7,819 nucleotides of DNA from an uncultured Bacilli bacterium (GTDB lineage: Bacteria > Bacillota_I > Bacilli_A > RF39 > UBA660): positions 1-7,819 of the forward strand of contig CANQOD010000054.1 of the NCBI GenBank assembly GCA_947625395.1, read 5' to 3'. Within the stretch, counting starts at the first letter, position 1; each line of letters begins with the position of its first letter. Below, one piece after another: positions 6,253 to 7,819 of the stretch. A program made the translations under genes and the position numbers. Under the pieces are notes generated by a model. That model ran no database searches and was not told the DNA's origin. It saw nothing but the letters and a program-made list of their open reading frames with translations.

Positions 6253-6969
6253 ATGAAAAAGATAAAAAAAATCATTGCGAGTATTCTCTTCTTTTTCCTT
6301 GCTTTATTTCTGTTTTTGAATCTGTACAATTTCATTTGTTTAAAGATTTTAAAGCAGGACTTGACTTCTTTGTTTGGCTATTCTGTTCTCGAAGTTGTTT
6401 CGGGTTCGATGGAACCGACTTTACAAGTGGGCGATTTGATTGTCATTCAAACTAAACATTACCAGTATCAAGAAAATGACATTGTCACGTTCTATGATGT
6501 CAATCATTCCTTTGTGACCCATCGCATTATCTCTCTTGAAAAAGACCAAATGATTACCAAAGGGGATAACAATAATACCAATGATGAAGCCACCGCCACA
6601 AAGAACATTGTAGGAAAGTATCTATTTAAAATCAGTGGCTTAGGAAGTGTATTGACTGCTTTTAAAAATCCACTTGTTAGTCTGATGATATTGGTAATTG
6701 GAATCTTAGTTTGTTATTTCATTACGGTGGAAAAAGACCAAGAAGAGTTGGTTCAACAAGACGAAACCTATCAAGAATTCTTATCTTTGAAAGAACAAGA
6801 AGCAGTCAAAGAAAAACAAAACTTTCTTGAAAAAATCAAAGCAAAGCTTCCTCAAAAGAAGCAAGTCACGCATGTTCGAAAAAAGAATACCAAACAATTA
6901 AAAAGAAAAGCACAAAAGAAAAAGAAGCAAAGCAAAAAAAGAAATCAGAAAAAACAAAAAAGAGGGTGA
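6253..6969 (+). CDS. sipW: SipW/Sec11-type (Ser-His) signal peptidase I, second copy
   Basis: A 238-aa paralogue of the peptidase at 1688. It has an N-terminal membrane segment (8-30), S-G-S-M-E-P with nucleophile Ser52, T-H-R-I with His90, K-G-D-N-N-N-T with Asp105 (the K-G-D-N-N-N-T string is identical in both copies) and a second membrane segment (140-158). The cytoplasmic tail is long; its last ~40 residues are almost all Lys, Arg, Gln and Asn, more basic than the K/E tail of copy one. ATG 6253 is chosen because it lies 1 nt past the upstream stop and begins MKKIKK ahead of the hydrophobic segment; GGTGG at 6243-6247 is a modest binding site. ATG 6241 and GTG 6235 are alternatives overlapping the upstream gene. 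It sits between the large surface protein and two small subunits with related signals, which are its probable substrates (inferred). Confidence 0.92.
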   Translation: MKKIKKIIASILFFFLALFLFLNLYNFICLKILKQDLTSLFGYSVLEVVSGSMEPTLQVGDLIVIQTKHYQYQENDIVTFYDVNHSFVTHRIISLEKDQMITKGDNNNTNDEATATKNIVGKYLFKISGLGSVLTAFKNPLVSLMILVIGILVCYFITVEKDQEELVQQDETYQEFLSLKEQEAVKEKQNFLEKIKAKLPQKKQVTHVRKKNTKQLKRKAQKKKKQSKKRNQKKQKRG

Positions 6970-6974
6970 AAAAC

Positions 6975-7571
6975 ATGAAAGGTGTCTTACAGAGTAAACG
7001 ATTCCGTAAAAATTTATATAAATGGTTACTGATGTATGTAGGTGTTATGGTATTCCTTACGACTGTTGTCACCTATTCTAAATATGTAAGTAGCCTCATG
7101 GCTTCTGATAGCGCAAGGGCAGCAAAGTTCAATGTGACCATTGCACCACAAGAATGTACCGAAACCGCTTCTGATGGAGTCCATTGTAATATTGGCATTC
7201 ATCGGGCAACGCAAACCATTGATTACTATTTTAAAGTACAGACCAATTTAGAAGTGAAAACGGATTTGTTCTTAACCATTTTTGTCAATCAAGACTTTGA
7301 ACTAAAAAACATTGAAGAAGTGAATGGTTCACTGCCTCCTTATGAAGTGACTGAGAAGACCATTGCCATTGAGGGAAATGTGGAACATTATGCGGTTTAT
7401 AGTTTAAAAGCCATGACCTATTTGCCTCAAGAAGAAGCCAAACAAGAAAAGTTATTTAAAGTAACTGTGAAATTCAAACCAGGGAGTACCTTTAACTATT
7501 CCAATGTCAATGGGAATAAGAATTATGATATTATCCGAGTGGGCTTTTCAGCCGTACAAGTCAATCAATAA
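6975..7571 (+). CDS. Minor TasA-like subunit with SipW-dependent signal peptide
   Basis: A 198-aa exported protein. A basic N-region (K8, R9, R11, K12) is followed by a hydrophobic segment (about 17-32) and the signature V-T-Y-S-K-Y-V (32-38) with S-D-S-A-R-A-A-K-F at 44-52, matching the TasA-like gene upstream. The mature domain has a likely disulfide pair (Cys61, Cys71), a N-x-E-x-K-T-D-L-x-L-T-I strand region (91-102) and a C-terminal beta strand (V-G-F-S-A-V-Q), but lacks the W-E-W motif. ATG 6975 is chosen over GTG 6966 because GAGGGTGA (6962-6969) lies at proper distance from it, whereas it would abut or include the GTG. The upstream stop TGA (6967-6969) lies inside this binding site, suggesting translational coupling. 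Probably a minor pilin-like, tip or adaptor component; function inferred. Confidence 0.8.
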   Translation: MKGVLQSKRFRKNLYKWLLMYVGVMVFLTTVVTYSKYVSSLMASDSARAAKFNVTIAPQECTETASDGVHCNIGIHRATQTIDYYFKVQTNLEVKTDLFLTIFVNQDFELKNIEEVNGSLPPYEVTEKTIAIEGNVEHYAVYSLKAMTYLPQEEAKQEKLFKVTVKFKPGSTFNYSNVNGNKNYDIIRVGFSAVQVNQ

Positions 7572-7586
7572 GGTGGTGATGTAAAA

Positions 7587-7819
7587 ATGAAGAACAAAAA
7601 TTCCAAACAGATGAAAGGCATGATTCTAGTGGTTGTTTTTCTCTTGTTCAATTGCTTGAGTGAAGTGCCAACGACGCATTCCAAATACAAAAGCGAGAAA
7701 GAATATGCGACCATTTATCAAAACCAGTTCTATGCCATGCAGTCTCAAGAAGCAAACGTACATTATAGTGAGAATAGCTCTAAAAAAGAGGGCAAGTTTT
7801 TTGTCTTTTTCGATTTGAA
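7587..7819 (+). CDS. Third small exported protein with divergent SipW-type signal, 3'-truncated
   Basis: ATG 7587 follows AGGTGGTGAT (7571-7580), which begins at the last base of the upstream stop codon. Seventy-seven codons are visible before the window ends. The N-terminus is K/N-rich (MKNKNSKQMK), then a hydrophobic segment (about 11-24) and P-T-T-H-S-K-Y (28-34), a degenerate form of the T-Y-A/S-K-Y signature of the two other subunits. The mature start (Y-A-T-I-Y-Q-N-Q-F-Y-A-M) shares no obvious sequence with its neighbours. Because the signal and operon position match, it is probably another substrate of the second signal peptidase and a further minor component. The remaining fold is out of view. 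Confidence 0.72.
   Translation, partial: MKNKNSKQMKGMILVVVFLLFNCLSEVPTTHSKYKSEKEYATIYQNQFYAMQSQEANVHYSENSSKKEGKFFVFFDL

Noticed and set aside
6931..6975. Runs of A7, A6 and A6 at the end of the second peptidase gene, just before a -1-frame start, suggesting programmed frameshifting into the minor subunit
   Set aside because: The A-runs are not in the phase needed for a canonical A-AAA-AAG slippery site, and a good ribosome binding site and ATG explain translation of the next gene. Length slippage between strains remains possible but unsupported.

Overview
This window is a single co-oriented block of genes (all on +) from a low-GC Gram-positive bacterium. Codon use is A/T-rich, AGGAGG-type ribosome binding sites are strong, TGA is used as a stop, and exported proteins are Lys- and Asn-rich. 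A gut Bacillota, perhaps of the Erysipelotrichia/Clostridia kind, would fit, but nothing here fixes the taxon. No RNA genes, insertion sequences, CRISPR arrays or sortase motifs (LPXTG) were seen.

The theme is a TasA/CalY-like (camelysin-type) extracellular fibre or surface-protein locus. In order: (1) the 3' part of a Cys/His-rich repeat protein (1-1670, 5' end outside the window); (2) a SipW/Sec11-type signal peptidase (1688-2359); (3) a 104-nt structured leader; (4) a small TasA-like subunit with a SipW-dependent-type signal peptide (2465-3088); (5) a 100-nt gap with two adjacent stem-loops, the second terminator-like; (6) a 1020-aa anchored multidomain surface protein (3189-6251) with Ig-like, three cadherin-like and an InlB/Listeria-type domain, ending in what looks like a TasA-like domain; (7) a second SipW/Sec11-type signal peptidase (6253-6969); (8) a second small subunit with a SipW-type signal (6975-7571); (9) the start of a third, more divergent one (7587 to the window end).

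The likely working logic, by analogy with Bacillus tapA-sipW-tasA, is that the Ser/His-type signal peptidases process the T-Y-A/S-K-Y signal peptides of the small subunits, which then assemble outside the cell. The large protein, through its N-terminal membrane segment or lipobox and its TasA-like C-terminus, would anchor or initiate the fibre. The Cys/His repeat protein would be an accessory or decorating component. The layout suggests two modules, each with its own peptidase: peptidase 1 with the major subunit, and peptidase 2 with the large anchor and minor subunits. The stem-loops on both sides of the gene 4 cistron, plus its near-perfect Shine-Dalgarno, suggest it is expressed separately and strongly, as expected of a major subunit. 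Function and assembly are inference; the domain, signal and motif observations are read directly from the sequence.
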